From Siphonodentalium dalli (Eukaryota > Mollusca > Scaphopoda > Gadilida > Siphonodentaliidae), in the NCBI GenBank assembly GCA_032622095.1, contig CP136062.1:139580351-139644350 (forward strand): 64,000 nt of DNA. The letters are read 5' to 3'. A program made the position numbers and the translations under genes. Shown here piece after piece: positions 1 to 10,792 of this stretch. Position 1 is the stretch's first letter. The number at the start of each line of letters is the position of its first letter. The notes under the pieces are model-generated. The model was not told the DNA's origin, searched no databases, and saw nothing but the letters and a program-made list of their open reading frames with translations.

Positions 1-478
1 ATTAAATCCAATTCACTAATTCCATCCCATGCCTTTGGACTACTTAGCTATTGATAAGGCTATATTATTTTCTGATGTCTCTTATGCCAATGCGCAGACA
101 ATCTGATAAAGAAAGCTATGGTATCTAATTTAAAATAAAGATTCAACAATACACATCACATGGTATTAACAGTAGACTTGAACAGCTTTGCTGCCTTGCA
201 CAGCTGAAGATATCACTCTACAGATAGTCTGAGGTCATTATAAATGTTATTGGTTTAATAGAGATACCAGCTTTCAACATAACAATTCCTGTGATTTGTT
301 GACAGCTCTGCTATATAATTGATATTAATGGGTCAGCAGTGAGTAGGCTTATCTTGATCTATATTGTTGGTAGAATTTGATACATTATCATTGTAAACTT
401 AAATTGGACTCTCTTAACCCAAGTAAGATCGATCGATTATGTGTCATTCCCTTTATATTATACAAATAAATGTTACAT
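1..478. other. upstream stretch, nothing recognised
   Basis: AT-rich, without coding potential, repeat structure or palindromes that I can identify. Confidence 0.5.
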
Positions 479-690
479 TTGCGAAAAACCTGTGCCAATG
501 CATTCTCTTATATATGGGAGTCTCCCATAGGGAGCCTAGCATATTTTGGAGAATGCATTGGCCTAACAATATATACCTTGACCGTGTAAGCCAGTGCAGT
601 CTCTTGTGTTTTGTGAGACTCGCATTCATAAGAGAATGCATTGGCACATGATATTTAATGCTGCACCAGCGCAGCTCCCGTCATTAAATT
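479..690 (-). mobile_element. family B palindromic MITE, degenerate
   Basis: Contains the B modules CCTGTGCCAATGCATTCTC, GAATGCATTGGCCTAACA and CTGCACCAGCGCAGCTCCC in reverse orientation. The second hairpin is decayed and the TTAA flanks are lost. Confidence 0.8.
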
Positions 691-1169
691 GTTGGTTAAT
701 TTTGTTCCACATTTCATTCTGAAAACTTATGTACTCATGTCCTTGTCACAGTAATGTCACTGTAAACTTTCAAGTTGGTGACAATTATAATTAATTTATA
801 TATCCAATAAAACTAAATTCTAAAATGGACACCCCACAACGGAGACATTCCAGCCACGTCCCCGTCCCTACACAGACGCATATTGTGTGGCGCCCTTATA
901 ATAACAAGGCCGCCTGACCATATAATCGAAAGTTAAAAATGTGCTTTTTGCAAAATGACCACTTGCCGACTTCAGAGCTTGGTTTGTTTCAAATTAGTAT
1001 ATAGCATTCACACAACAATATCGCGGCAAACGAACCTCCTAATTTGATACTAGACTAAACTGGCTAGGTAAGCCTCTGAATAGAATCGAACATTGAGATA
1101 TTTCGCGCTAGTTGATTATATATTAACACTCAAATGAAGTTCAAAGGGTTCCGTACACCTTGTCGGCAA

Positions 1170-1178
1170 GATCAAAGG
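1170..1178 (-). promoter_or_regulatory. TCF/LEF consensus site upstream of nkd
   Basis: GATCAAAGG is the exact reverse complement of CCTTTGATC, the high-affinity TCF/LEF site. It lies 515 bp upstream of the ATG. NKD genes are direct Wnt/beta-catenin targets in several animals. Inferred from sequence only. Confidence 0.45.
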
Positions 1179-1677
1179 ATATATACTCGAGCGACTGCGG
1201 GACGTATACTGTTTGTTCAGAGAAGGCACATGAGAGCAGTATTCCAGTGGAATAGTCCATTACGAATAACAGGAACGAAAGGATCTAAAATTGTGTAAAA
1301 TCATTGTTATTTATAGTCGTGTATTTGGTAACTTATTTCTATATTATCAATCTAAATAATTTTCCCAAGTATAGTTTCAAAATTGGCCAATATAATGACA
1401 AGAATTCTTACGTTATTACACCTGAACTCAAAACAACACCCACGGTAAGTAGACACTCCCAAGTGTCAATCACGGAAACAAAGTGCCCCGCTAAGCCACG
1501 CCTCCTTCTGGTCGATCGTAGAGAGTGGTTATAACTGTGTGAATGAGTCGTTTTGTGTATTGACAAGTAATGTTTCCTTCGTTAACAATCGTTTCCTAAC
1601 GGTATATCGTACACGCACGGAGTTCTTACCTACTTTCACGGATTTACTGCTTAAAATGGCATGAAGCAGAACTCAGT

Positions 1678-1686
1678 GCTTTGATG
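1678..1686 (+). promoter_or_regulatory. TCF-type site overlapping the upstream in-frame ATG
   Basis: GCTTTGATG fits the CTTTGWW core and sits directly before the start codon. It is weaker than the two CCTTTGATC sites and could be chance. Confidence 0.25.
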
Positions 1687-1692
1687 ATTAAA

Positions 1693-1717
1693 ATGGGAAA
1701 ATTTCAGAGTAAACATG
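1693..1717 (+). CDS. nkd: nkd coding exon 1 (N-terminal MGKFQSKH)
   Basis: Encodes MGKFQSKH plus one base and ends at a strong donor GTAAGT (1718-1723), phase 1. Vertebrate NKD proteins begin MGKLxSKx, and their Gly2 is myristoylated and directs them to membranes. This short exon carries the same signal. I chose the ATG at 1693 because it places Gly at position 2 and has A at -3 and G at +4. An in-frame ATG lies three codons upstream at 1684 in a weaker context; initiating there would bury the Gly. A coding exon this short is expected for the family, in which the first intron follows the myristoylation signal closely. The 5' UTR extends upstream, but its limits cannot be read. Confidence 0.85.
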
Positions 1718-1874
1718 GTAAGTTCGTTTGGTCAGATGATCTCGTGTTGGTCATTTGTCCGCAAACTTACAAGCGCTTGCATCTTTTATACACTAAGAAT
1801 TTATCGGATTTCCACTTTTGTTTACATTTCAGCTGCGATAGAATTGGAGTTTCATTTTGCTTTCAGCGACAAGT

Positions 1875-1882
1875 CTTTGATC
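1875..1882 (+). promoter_or_regulatory. TCF-type site in intron 1
   Basis: CTTTGATC, 158 bp after the exon 1 donor. It matches 8 of the 9 consensus bases (T in place of the first C). Confidence 0.3.
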
Positions 1883-2108
1883 CTACAGAAACTGTGCTAC
1901 TTTGTTGAACTCGTGATAAATTTCATACGCGGATGTGTGCTTGTTTTGACAGATGGTCAAGAGTAAAGTGTACAGTTGTTGCCAGAAGTAATAGTAATAT
2001 ACAGTAGTCCTTAACGTGTCTCAGATTCCAGTGTCCTGCCAGTCATGATATCACTCGCTTGTAATTAATACTCCCTTCCTCTAAATAAGTTCTCTAATAT
2101 TAATAATT

Positions 2109-2117
2109 CCTTTGATC
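2109..2117 (+). promoter_or_regulatory. TCF/LEF consensus site in intron 1
   Basis: A perfect CCTTTGATC 392 bp downstream of exon 1. With 1170-1178 it makes two perfect 9-mers within 950 bp. The only other perfect copy I noticed is at 20488-20496. Confidence 0.45.
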
Positions 2118-2565
2118 TACATGTATTTGAAACGCAGTCATTGGACCCAAATGCACAAAAGAGGATTTTGCCAATATTAGGCCTGCCCTGTATCTCAAAT
2201 CAGAAGGCAGGATTATTATACGGACCAGGTATCTTCATGGTTGTCAAGAAACTGGTCAAGATATAAAATAAATTTCCTGGTTTTTCTTTCGGTCATTGTC
2301 CAAAGACTGTGGATCAAATTATTTTCTATTAGTCCTACTTGCCATCACTGGATTTTTTGAAACTGAAAATAATTTTTGTTAAACACTGTTTTAAACAGAG
2401 TAAGACCACATTGCAGTGGATAATATGGTACAATTGTCTCTTTTGTGGTTTTATAAATCATACTGGAAGACCTATTTATTATTTAAATAATTCTATGATC
2501 CTTGTCTTACTTTAGATAATGCCATGAATATATACTCTGCATGGCTAGTTGGCTATGTCTGTAGT

Positions 2566-3002
2566 CTAGAGATCATACTCGACCAGTTCAAAAGCTCGGA
2601 ACTTTTTGATGTTGTGACAGGGAAGTTTATAACATTGAAAAAGTTCATATCTGTTCCTTAATAATATATTTCACTATTGGTGAAAATTGCATGATTTTAG
2701 TGACTTTGGGCCATTTTGGTTTGAGTGGCTAATAATCATGGAATCTATACCGGGTAATTAATTCAATGTTTATTGCGATATTGGGTCACAAAAGAACATA
2801 CAATCTCAAGCTGGGACCACTCCTACTGTGAAATAGATTATTGAGGAACAAGTATTAACAAATAAATATATTCGCTGCCTTGTTTGTTGAATGTTATAAA
2901 GTTCCCTGTCAGAACGGGTCAGAACATCAAAATGTTCCCAGGTTTTGTACCGGTGGAATATGATCTCTACGGGCGTGGCCAGGGTAATAGTTGACATGAT
3001 CT
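2566..3002. mobile_element. family F foldback (Mutator-like) copy 1
   Basis: Long imperfect inverted repeat. The left arm holds GATCATACTCGACCAG and the right arm CCGGTGGAATATGATCTC, with the family core about ATTGCGATATTGGG between them. It ends GACATGATCTA. The left terminus is eroded, so no target duplication is readable. Confidence 0.75.
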
Positions 3003-3291
3003 AACTTACGTTCATACTGGTAAGTTTGACTACATGTATGTAGATTTCTAACTTTGACCTGTTCAACTTCCAGGTAGCCGCAGTAGACTTAGCCCCTCTA
3101 GTGGTAGGTAGTGACCTGTCTCTAACAAACACTGAATTCTAACCTGTTTTGTTCTTGCAAAAATAACTTTAATAACATTAACTACCTATCAATATTTTGT
3201 CACGTCCTCCATATCATGGAAATAAACCAATGCTAATACTCTCAATTGTTACAAAATTTATTTTGTTGATGGTGCATTGTATATGTATTAC

Positions 3292-3377
3292 CAGGGGTGG
3301 CGGAACAGGGGGACTTGCAGGGGCTCCAGGCTCCAGGTTTAGCACCCCCTTGAACCCAAGTGCTTCCGCCACCCCTG
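3292..3377. mobile_element. 86-bp hAT-like MITE
   Basis: Terminal inverted repeats CAGGGGTGGCGGA and TCCGCCACCCCTG are flanked by TGTATTAC and TGCATAAC, an 8-bp duplication with two mismatches. CAGGG ends and 8-bp duplications are typical of hAT elements. Confidence 0.7.
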
Positions 3378-4079
3378 TGCATAACATAGATCCATTTGGT
3401 GGTGGTTTAATATTACTAAATGTCTTTCAAGATTGAATATTGCCTTTAACTGTAACATGCAAAATTATAACTGTAACAGGCAAATTACTGTAGGGTATAA
3501 ACAATTATTAATTTTTACGGTAAAATATATCCGTGTACATGTATGAGTTATATTGATATATATAGAGATTCATGGCATGGTCTAGGGATTTACATGCAAA
3601 TCTGCAGACCAAAAGATACTTCTGAATGAATGTGACTTGATGTGGTATTGAAAACAATAGATATTTATTTGGTGGGTCCACTTGGAACTTGTTTCATTAT
3701 AATTGTTGGTGTACCGGTATTTATTTTTGAATTTTATATTAATTTTTCAAAAGTAGGTAAAGTACATGTATTATAATTCCATAAATAAATTTTAAGAAAT
3801 TTGTTTTTGTAAATTTTATAATTGAATCCAGTTAAATGGTATGACTGATCGATGATATACTAGTACCTGCTTTGGTTCCCAGACAACTTCTTCATATATA
3901 ACTTTTGCCCCAGAGATGTGCATGGAAATCCCCAATTCAAAATTGGTCACTTCACCTCCCCCTTAAATCCAACAGAAGACTAAGTATCTGCTATTTTGTC
4001 CATTCCAATTTGAGGGCTCAAATTAAAGATGTTATACATTTAATTACTGTACAATCTTAATGAAATACTCTGGAGGTCT

Positions 4080-4342
4080 TTAACCATTCCATGACTGGAG
4101 CTTCCTGAAATTTTGCGAAAACCCTGTGCCAATGCATTTTCTTATATATGCGAGTCACAAATATGGTGCCTCACATATATAACAGAATGCATTGGCCTAA
4201 CAACATTTATCTTGATCTTGTAAGCCATTGAATTCTCTTATATATGCGAGGTTTGCTATGGGAGACTTGCATATACAAGAGAATGCAATGGCAAAGTGTC
4301 TTTAATGCTGCACCAGTGCAGCTCCCATCATGAAAGGGTTAA
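4080..4342 (-). mobile_element. family B MITE, full length
   Basis: Flanked by TTAA on both sides (4080-4083, 4339-4342). Starts CCATTCCATGACTGGAGC and ends GCAGCTCCCATCATGAAAGGG. Both inner hairpins are present. Coordinates for B, C, D, G and H include the flanking TTAA. Confidence 0.88.
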
Positions 4343-4812
4343 AATAAAAAAAATTAGCATGGAACCTGAAAACATCATTACGAAATTTAAGCTTGTGACA
4401 CTATTTACACTGTTCCCAGTGAGAAAGCTGTGCCACTTCCATTAGTTATGTTGAATGTGGATTACACAGGATGACTGGGAAGAGCAATTAGCGGGCTAAT
4501 ATTTGCGGAATCGTCACTCAAAGAATAAGTTGGAATGTTGCCAACTAGAACACATCAAAGCATAAATGTTTATACTTTTTTCACATTTTTCTACACACAT
4601 CGTCTATTTCTTCATATGTGATTAACACCCAGAGCATAGCATTTCTTATGACATAATAGCCTGAGCAAGAGTATGTTGTTATTGTACAAGAAGGCTAACT
4701 AGTCCCTGCTGCACCAATCTAACAGACTCAAAGAGCCATTGTACCCAGATAAACTGTCTGGTTGTGAAATCTTTAGAAGTATGGTACTAGTATACTGTAG
4801 TTAGCTGGACTG

Positions 4813-5495
4813 TAGATCATGCCAAGAATCTCTACTCTTGTTATGCCCCTATACAGTAATGCCCTAAATAATCGACTCCTTAATCACAGCAGAATTATGG
4901 GTAACTTTTCAGGATTTAGTCGGAAATATGGCTTGTTGTCATTCATCGGAAAGCTCTCAGTGAAAAGTTACCCATAATTCTGCTGTGGTTAAGGAGTTGA
5001 TTATTTAGGGCATTGCATGTACTGTAGATCATACTCCACCAGTTCAAAACTTGGGAACAGGCAAGTTTATAACTTTTAAGAAATAGCGCCCGAATATTTC
5101 TTTGTTAATATCTGTTCCTTAATAATATATTTCACTGTAGGTGAAGGTTCCAGCTCGAGATTGCATGATTTAAGTGACTGGCCAATAGTGAGGAATTTTT
5201 GCTTTGCTTCATTTTCAATCATGGAATTTCTCCTGGATAATCAATTTAATGTTTATTGCAATATTGCATTGGCGCACAAAATTCACAGAAATCATGAGCT
5301 GGGACCACCCCCTACTGTGAAATGGATTATTAAGGAACAAGTATTAACAAAGAAATATATTCTCTGCATTGTTTGTTCAATGTTATAAAGTTCCCCATCA
5401 GAACAGTTCAGAACATCAAAAAGTTCCCGGGTTTTGAATGGATGGAATATGATCTCTGCTGGCATAGCCAGAGTAGAGATTCATGGCATGATCTA
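4813..5495. mobile_element. family F foldback copy 2, interrupted by an A element
   Basis: Ends TAGATCATGCCAAG and GGCATGATCTA, flanked by GCTGGACTG and ACTGGACTG (9 bp, 8 matching). The left arm is split by an A-family insertion at a TA. The arms carry GGAACAAGTATTAACAAAG and CTCTACTC-type subterminal motifs shared with the other F copies. Confidence 0.85.
4854..5024. mobile_element. family A foldback MITE, nested in F
   Basis: CAGTAATGCCCTAAATAATC start and mirrored end, inserted at a TA that is duplicated on both sides. The right arm is shortened by an internal deletion. Confidence 0.9.
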
Positions 5496-5691
5496 ACTGG
5501 ACTGAGGCCTTGATCGCACGCATAATTCCGGTATGCTATAAATCGTTTAGCATAAAAAAATGGGCAAAGTGTTATCCGCATTAAGTTAGTACTGTCCATT
5601 CATATGGTGCTTCAATACGATACGTGTGAATGCTTTGTCATAATACTATTGTTTTGACACAATTTCTCATTTCTTACCTGATTAAAGGGGT

Positions 5692-5879
5692 ACTGTACAC
5701 TAAATCCACCCACAAATTCATTTTCATTATAATTACCATGTTGTTTGCATCGTTCATAGAGCTCGCGAGTGTATTTTGCACTAATCCAATGCTCAAATTC
5801 ATTCATTTGTTGCATATACAATGTACATGTACTCTGTTGAGCATAAAATGGCCGGATTTAGTGTACGTTACCCCTTTAA
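5692..5879. mobile_element. family H TTAA element, copy 1
   Basis: TTAA flanks with inverted ends AGGGGTACTGTACACTAAAT and ATTTAGTGTACGTTACCCCT. The second copy in this window is at 35737-36061. Confidence 0.75.
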
Positions 5880-5960
5880 CATATTGTTATATCAGTGACT
5901 TCTTTTAATCATCTTTGTTTAAACCAAATCATCTGATCAGGAATGTAAATACTGTATTGC

Positions 5961-6323
5961 TACCCTGCTGGACAAAACAAGTGTCCACTCAACCGCGGTG
6001 TGGTTAGCGTTGCCACCGCGGCCGAAATGCAACTACACCGCAGCTGCACTGGCTAACTACAGTTGCCATTCAGCCATGGTGTAGATGCCGCGGTGTACGT
6101 TCATTAAACTGAAAAAAGACAATACAAACCAGAAATCTAACCACGGCGCACATGCCATTCAGTCGCGTTGTAGTTGCCTTTCGGCCAAGATGTACTTGCC
6201 GTTTGGCCGTAGTGTACATGCTGTTCGGCCGCGGTGCTCAACTACAGTTACAAACTCTGACACCGCGGCTGAACGGCAAATACACCGCGGTGCCAATGGA
6301 CACTTGTTTTGTCCAGCAGGGTA
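5961..6323. mobile_element. family I: TIR element with GC-rich internal minisatellite
   Basis: Terminal inverted repeats of about 25 bp (CCCTGCTGGACAAAACAAGT and complement) flanked by TA. The interior is strikingly GC-rich for this window and built of degenerate units of about 21 bp around CCGCGGTGTA and TGCCGTTCGGCC, some inverted. Open reading frames across it are artefacts of the repeat. Confidence 0.75.
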
Positions 6324-6649
6324 CAATGCTGGGTTGTTGTAAGTTTTAACCATGTATAGTGTGAAGACTCTTACTGTTGTCCCTACATGATCAATCATGT
6401 TTGATCTTACCCACGTTAAGTGTGAAGAGTAACTCCCAGCCATTATAGGCAGCTAACCTGTCTAGGTGTGAAATAAAGTATGGTGTATCTCGACTGATAC
6501 TTCAGTACACTGGGCCTTTCAAACATGGATGTGCTGCTATTAAGTACACACTCATACCGATATATATAGGGGTTTTCTTTTTTATGAAAAACGAGCAAAA
6601 ATAAACATCATCTATCTGAAATGAAATTACATGTATTGACATTTTTGTG

Positions 6650-6864
6650 TTAACCCTTTCAGTGCCAAGTCCGATTTTTGTATCAACTCATATTTCCTTG
6701 ATCAGTTTTCAAATTTATTGAATATAATAATGTGATACATTGATGGAAAGAGCTCTTAGAGCTCTTTCTATCAATGTATCACATTATTATAATCAATAAA
6801 TCTGAAAAATGATCAAGGAAATATGGGTTGATACAAAAATCGGACTTGGCACTGAAAGGGTTAA
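6650..6864. mobile_element. family D TTAA palindrome
   Basis: TTAA flanks. CCCTTTCAGTGCCAAGTCCG and its complement begin two arms of about 100 bp that pair almost perfectly, meeting at AAGAGCTCTTAGAGCTCTTT. Only this copy was seen. Confidence 0.85.
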
Positions 6865-7189
6865 AGTTGCATTCTTGTGTTTGCTCATTTTTCTTAACTA
6901 CAAACACATGTAAGCGATTCCCAAGACATGTACAGGTATAACAGTGGTGTTCAGAAAATATTGCAGAGCAGTACTAGTTTTGCCCCTTTACATGTTGTTA
7001 TTCTAAACAGAACTTATGGGGGATTCATGATCCCTGGTATCATATACATGTACATTATACATGAAAATATGGTCTCTATTTTTTGTATGGATTCACGAGG
7101 TATAAAATATTAAATAGCTTTGAGTCAGGTTTACTTTATATATTCATTATTGGCTACACTTTATTGTCAGTGTTTCTTTCTTATTTCAG
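6865..7189. other. end of intron 1, nothing recognised
   Basis: Unique AT-rich sequence leading into the exon 2 acceptor. Confidence 0.5.
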
Positions 7190-7299
7190 CGGAATGTTTC
7201 TTGGTTAATGCTCATCTGAATAAAACATTTGAAGAAGAAATTTGGAAGAAAAAAACTGGTTTCAACCTGGCTAACTACAACATGAGTCAATCATTGTCG
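7190..7299 (+). CDS. nkd: nkd coding exon 2 (residues 9-45)
   Basis: 110 nt between an acceptor with a pyrimidine tract (TTTCTTTCTTATTTCAG, ending at 7189) and donor GTGAGT (7300). It enters in phase 1 and leaves in phase 0. The translation after the split Ala codon is ECFLVNAHLNKTFEEEIW..., containing an acidic patch followed by KKK. The position just after the myristoylation signal and the SFxVxA-like pattern (CFLVNAHL) resemble the start of NKD exon 2. The rest is divergent, so the assignment is by phase and position as much as by similarity. The downstream intron has a 23-base C tract only about 80 bp from the donor. Confidence 0.72.
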
Positions 7300-7380
7300 G
7301 TGAGTGATCTTTTTTGTTTCAAAATACAAGTTCTTCCTTACAGTTGCGGTATATTTGATTTTGGGCATACTGGTAGTTCT

Positions 7381-7403
7381 CCCCCCCCCCCCCCCCCCCC
7401 CCC
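7381..7403 (+). repeat. C23 homopolymer in intron 2
   Basis: Twenty-three C in a row, about 80 bp after the exon 2 donor. G-rich on the - strand. Confidence 0.95.
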
Positions 7404-8707
7404 GGACCACCATGCAGAGTATAGTATACCAGTATACACATCATCCTGTATATCATTTTAAAATCTAGTGTTAAAGTACACAGTTTGCAGTGCAAATAAT
7501 TTTGTTTTCTATATTGGTCAAGGTTGGTTTTAGACAAATATAATATACCTTGATTACGAAACACTCATATACATGTACTATGTAATGCCAAATGTACAAT
7601 ACCTTGTGTCCCAGGGACATATACCATACTAATACTGTGCATGGAGGTCTATTAGGGGATACAGTAAGATCAGAACTGTGATTAGATACCCCATATTTTA
7701 TCACCTGCCTTCCAATTAGAGAGGATTATATCCCACAGGGCCCACTTAGCACTCCCCCAGTAATGCTGCCTGTCTGCTGTGCTTCATTCAGGGACAACAA
7801 ACACACACCACCTGATCCCCATCACACCCAGACTGACCCCTGGGCAAGGTCATGTACTGTTCAGCTCAAAATAGCATGGTCATAATGCGTAAATAAGGTG
7901 CCTAGATGTTCTTTGCCATTTGAAATTTAATTTGAACGTGTGATTTTTCTTGTAATTCATGGCTTACACCCTGCTGCAGGCTACTAGTACAGTAAGATGA
8001 TTGCAAGCTTCATAAATTTTATGTTTGAAGATTCCTGCAGCATATGATGAGTCACTATACCGCCATACCAGTACATGACTGATATGTCAAATTTCAGTAA
8101 GTCAATTTGATCCTGTTCTTTTGTTGTTATCGCATCATTGTAATTATGGGCCTTGGTTATTAAACTATTTACCATAATCTTTTCCATGTTCTGTTTTTAC
8201 AAGTTAAATGCTAGTAAAATCATTTTAAATCAAGGCACATGTACCAGCACATACAACTTATGATACAAGGTACCAGTAGCGTTATTTTGTATTAGAAAGG
8301 TATAAAGCCATCTTACAACAAAATAGTTTTCTTGACTAGGGCTAAAACAATATAGATGAGCAACCACCTAAGCATGATAGACATCATTAGCGAAATACAA
8401 ATACCCATATCATATACACATAACTTCTAGTAACTTAGTAGATAAGAAACATTCAATTATAATATACACATGTAGGTAGTTATGTATTAAGTTCTGAAAG
8501 TATGTTTCGTAAACAAAATCATGTTTATTCCCAATTTCTGACCCCCAAATTCTCATTTCAAAGAAATTCTCTTGTTTTCTGAACAAAAGTTGGGATTTCC
8601 CGTTCATTTTATGACGTTTATCAAATCCACTCACTACATTGCATAAAATATGAATAAATAATATAAGAAATACATCAATCTGTCTGATTACACTGAGAAT
8701 GAAAATA
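7404..8707. other. intron 2 stretch, nothing recognised
   Basis: No repeats, palindromes or coding signal that I can support. Scattered TACATGTA-type words occur here, as elsewhere in the window. Confidence 0.5.
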
Positions 8708-8772
8708 CAGTAATGCCCTAAATAATTGACTCCTTCACCACATCAGAATTAAGGGTAATTAGGGCATTACTG
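8708..8772. mobile_element. family A MITE, 65-bp deletion derivative
   Basis: Only the two ends remain: CAGTAATGCCCTAAATAATT and AGGGCATTACTG, with TA flanks. Confidence 0.85.
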
Positions 8773-9203
8773 TACTTGTTCCCATATTCTCTATACATTC
8801 CCAATTATAAGCCTCTATGTCTCCAATGGAAAGAATCCTAACTTCCCGGCTGTACTATATACATGTATATATAGTATCAGTACCTGTGATGTGCCCCTTC
8901 CTCTCTATGACTCATTATCTCCACAGGCTCTGTGAGTAGCATAGCCCCTGTGTTATGTCTGCTGACAGACCATGCCATATTGACAGTTCATGACACATGT
9001 TATTGCATCTGTGAGACTGATTAGCATGGAAATTTGATTATAAATCAATGTTAATGTCCTCACAATGCAGGCGCATAAAGCCCAATTTCACAGCAATCTG
9101 TTCCATTTCAATTTAGAACACTGAGCTGGAGCTGTTCCAGTGCTGGTGCATGCAGATACTGTTACAGCCACTGCAAAACTCATGGATAGTTTCATAGTAA
9201 TTA

Positions 9204-9338
9204 CTAGTAATGCCCTAATTAATCGACTCAGTGAGAGCTTTCCGATGAATGGCAACAAGCCATATTTCCGACTAAATCCTGAAAAGTTACCCATAATTCT
9301 GCTGTGGTTAAAGGAGTCGATTAATTAGGGCATTACTG
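9204..9338. mobile_element. family A MITE, left arm mostly deleted
   Basis: Left end CTAGTAATGCCCTAATTAAT jumps straight to AGTGAGAGCTTTCC. The right arm is complete, ending GGGCATTACTG. TA flanks. Confidence 0.88.
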
Positions 9339-9559
9339 TAGTTCCCCATATTGCCATTTTATTGTTTGAATATTTAGAGAACTTTGATGACTTTTGAATA
9401 TGATCATTTGAAATAGATATGGATAGACTCCAGTTTGTTAAATGATTTAGGGTGGTTTAGGGAGGTCTCAACTGCCATAGGGGCACTTTTCCATGTTGTT
9501 TATGCATTTACATACACAGGGGTCAGACCAAGGCATGAGGGACTGAACCCCCTGCATTT

Positions 9560-10066
9560 CCCCTGCTCTGCCACCCCATTATTCAGACAAGCCTTGAAAT
9601 AGTGGGTCTGTCATTTGCAGAATGAGGTCCCCAGAGAGTGAATTTAGTGACACTATCCTGCACGGTGGGCTAGCGTCACCAAATTCACCCTCTGGGGATC
9701 TCATTCTGCTTAAGCCTTAACTTCTATGGGAGACCTACATGTAAGATCAGATTGACATTCCCCAGTTGAAGTTGGTGATGTTTACCCCATTAGTCATCTT
9801 GATTATGCATTTTATCTTCTGCAAATTAGGGGATATAGAAACTGAACAGAAGGGGAAAAGTAACTAAAAACAATGTTAATTTTAGACTATAGATACTTCC
9901 CAGAAGATGAAGCCTAAACAGAATGAGGTCCCCAGAGGGTGTATTTGGTGATGCTAGTCCACTGTGCGGGGTAGCATCACTAAATTCACCCTCTGGGGAC
10001 CTCATTCTGCAAATGACAGATGCACATTGCAAGGCTTGTCTGTATAATGAGGTGACAGAGCAGGGG
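9560..10066. mobile_element. family E double-hairpin element, long-TIR variant
   Basis: Two hairpins of about 90 bp built from GAATGAGGTCCCCAGAG arms lie at the two ends in inverted order. Outside them the inverted repeat continues through CAAGCCTTG and CAGACAAGCC out to CCCCTGCTCTG. No clean target duplication was seen. It sits beside a CAGGGGTCAGACC hAT-like end at about 9519. Confidence 0.8.
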
Positions 10067-10599
10067 GCTTGAATCTCCAATCTGTCATAGGGACTATCTT
10101 TACTGTAGCTGTATCAACCATATGGATATATCAAAGGTACATTACAAGAGACATCAAAAAGCTTGAATCAAGTTTCAGCCATCCTATTGAGTTTAGTTGG
10201 GCTATTGAAATGACTTGATGGGTCCGGATCCTTGAGTGTATTTGGTTTTAATTTGTGGGTGTAACAAGAGCTTGCTTAGTATATTTGTTGCCTTTGTGAG
10301 TGATCCCGTGTGCTGGGTGTCCCCTTACATTCTCCGGGTATATCATACAGCCATATCACCTGCTTCATCTCTACCCTGTAATTGTCATGTCACAGAAAGC
10401 TATTTGGCCCTGTAATTTCGCCCCAAGATAAATTATATTTTTAGGTTTGTTTTATGCCTTTTAAAAATGTTATTTTGGGTCCCAGGGCACTAAACCTGGT
10501 ACTGGGTATATACTCCACACAGTTCAATAGTAAGATTGGAGACAGCATTAGCTATGGCAGCTGGGATGAACATTTATTATTGCATCCAGGTGTTTTCTA

Positions 10600-10792
10600 C
10601 AATAATGCCCAAAGTAATTGACCACTTAACCACAGCAGAATTTAGTCAGAAATATGGCTTGTTGCCATTCATCGGAAAGCTCTCGCCAAGAGCTTTCCGA
10701 TGAATGGCAACAAGCCATATTTCCAACTAAATCCTGAAAAATTACCCATAATTCTTCTGTGGTTAAGTGGTCAATTACTTGGGGCATTACTG
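10600..10792. mobile_element. family A MITE, subfamily with CCAC/GTGG
   Basis: Both arms carry the mirrored variants AAAGTAATTGACCACTTAAC and GTTAAGTGGTCAATTACTT. TA flanks. Confidence 0.9.

Larger units (their letters stand above)
830..1692 (+). promoter_or_regulatory. putative nkd promoter and 5' UTR region
   Basis: This stretch has more CpG than the rest of the window (several CGCG, CGTC and CGCAC words) and no recognised repeat, as expected for a promoter-proximal region. A TATATA at 1180-1185 and a TTCAGAG at 1216-1222 lie 39 bp apart, too far for a standard TATA-Inr pair, so no start site is claimed. An open stretch at 1304-1534 has a possible donor (ACG|GTAAGT near 1445) and could be an upstream non-coding exon. 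No similarity supports it. Confidence 0.35.

Noticed and set aside
1180-1222. TATA box plus initiator
   Set aside because: The spacing is 39 bp instead of about 30, and TATATA is common in AT-rich DNA.
1304-1534. 76-codon open stretch upstream of exon 1 with a possible donor
   Set aside because: No family resemblance; a non-coding first exon is possible but cannot be shown from sequence.
4080-4342. CRISPR-like regularly spaced repeats (repeated CCAATGCATTCTCTT motif)
   Set aside because: The repeats alternate in orientation within transposable palindromes; the genome is eukaryotic.
5630-5908. 92-codon open stretch
   Set aside because: It lies across the H element palindrome; not a gene.
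6085-6443. Cys/Arg-rich open stretches on both strands
   Set aside because: Created by the GC-rich minisatellite of family I.
7120-7564. Proline- and glycine-rich reading frames
   Set aside because: Produced by reading through the C23 tract; only 7190-7299 is exon.
9519-9600. Second small hAT MITE starting CAGGGGTCAGACC
   Set aside because: The matching right end is confused with the extended inverted repeat of the E element; boundaries cannot be set.
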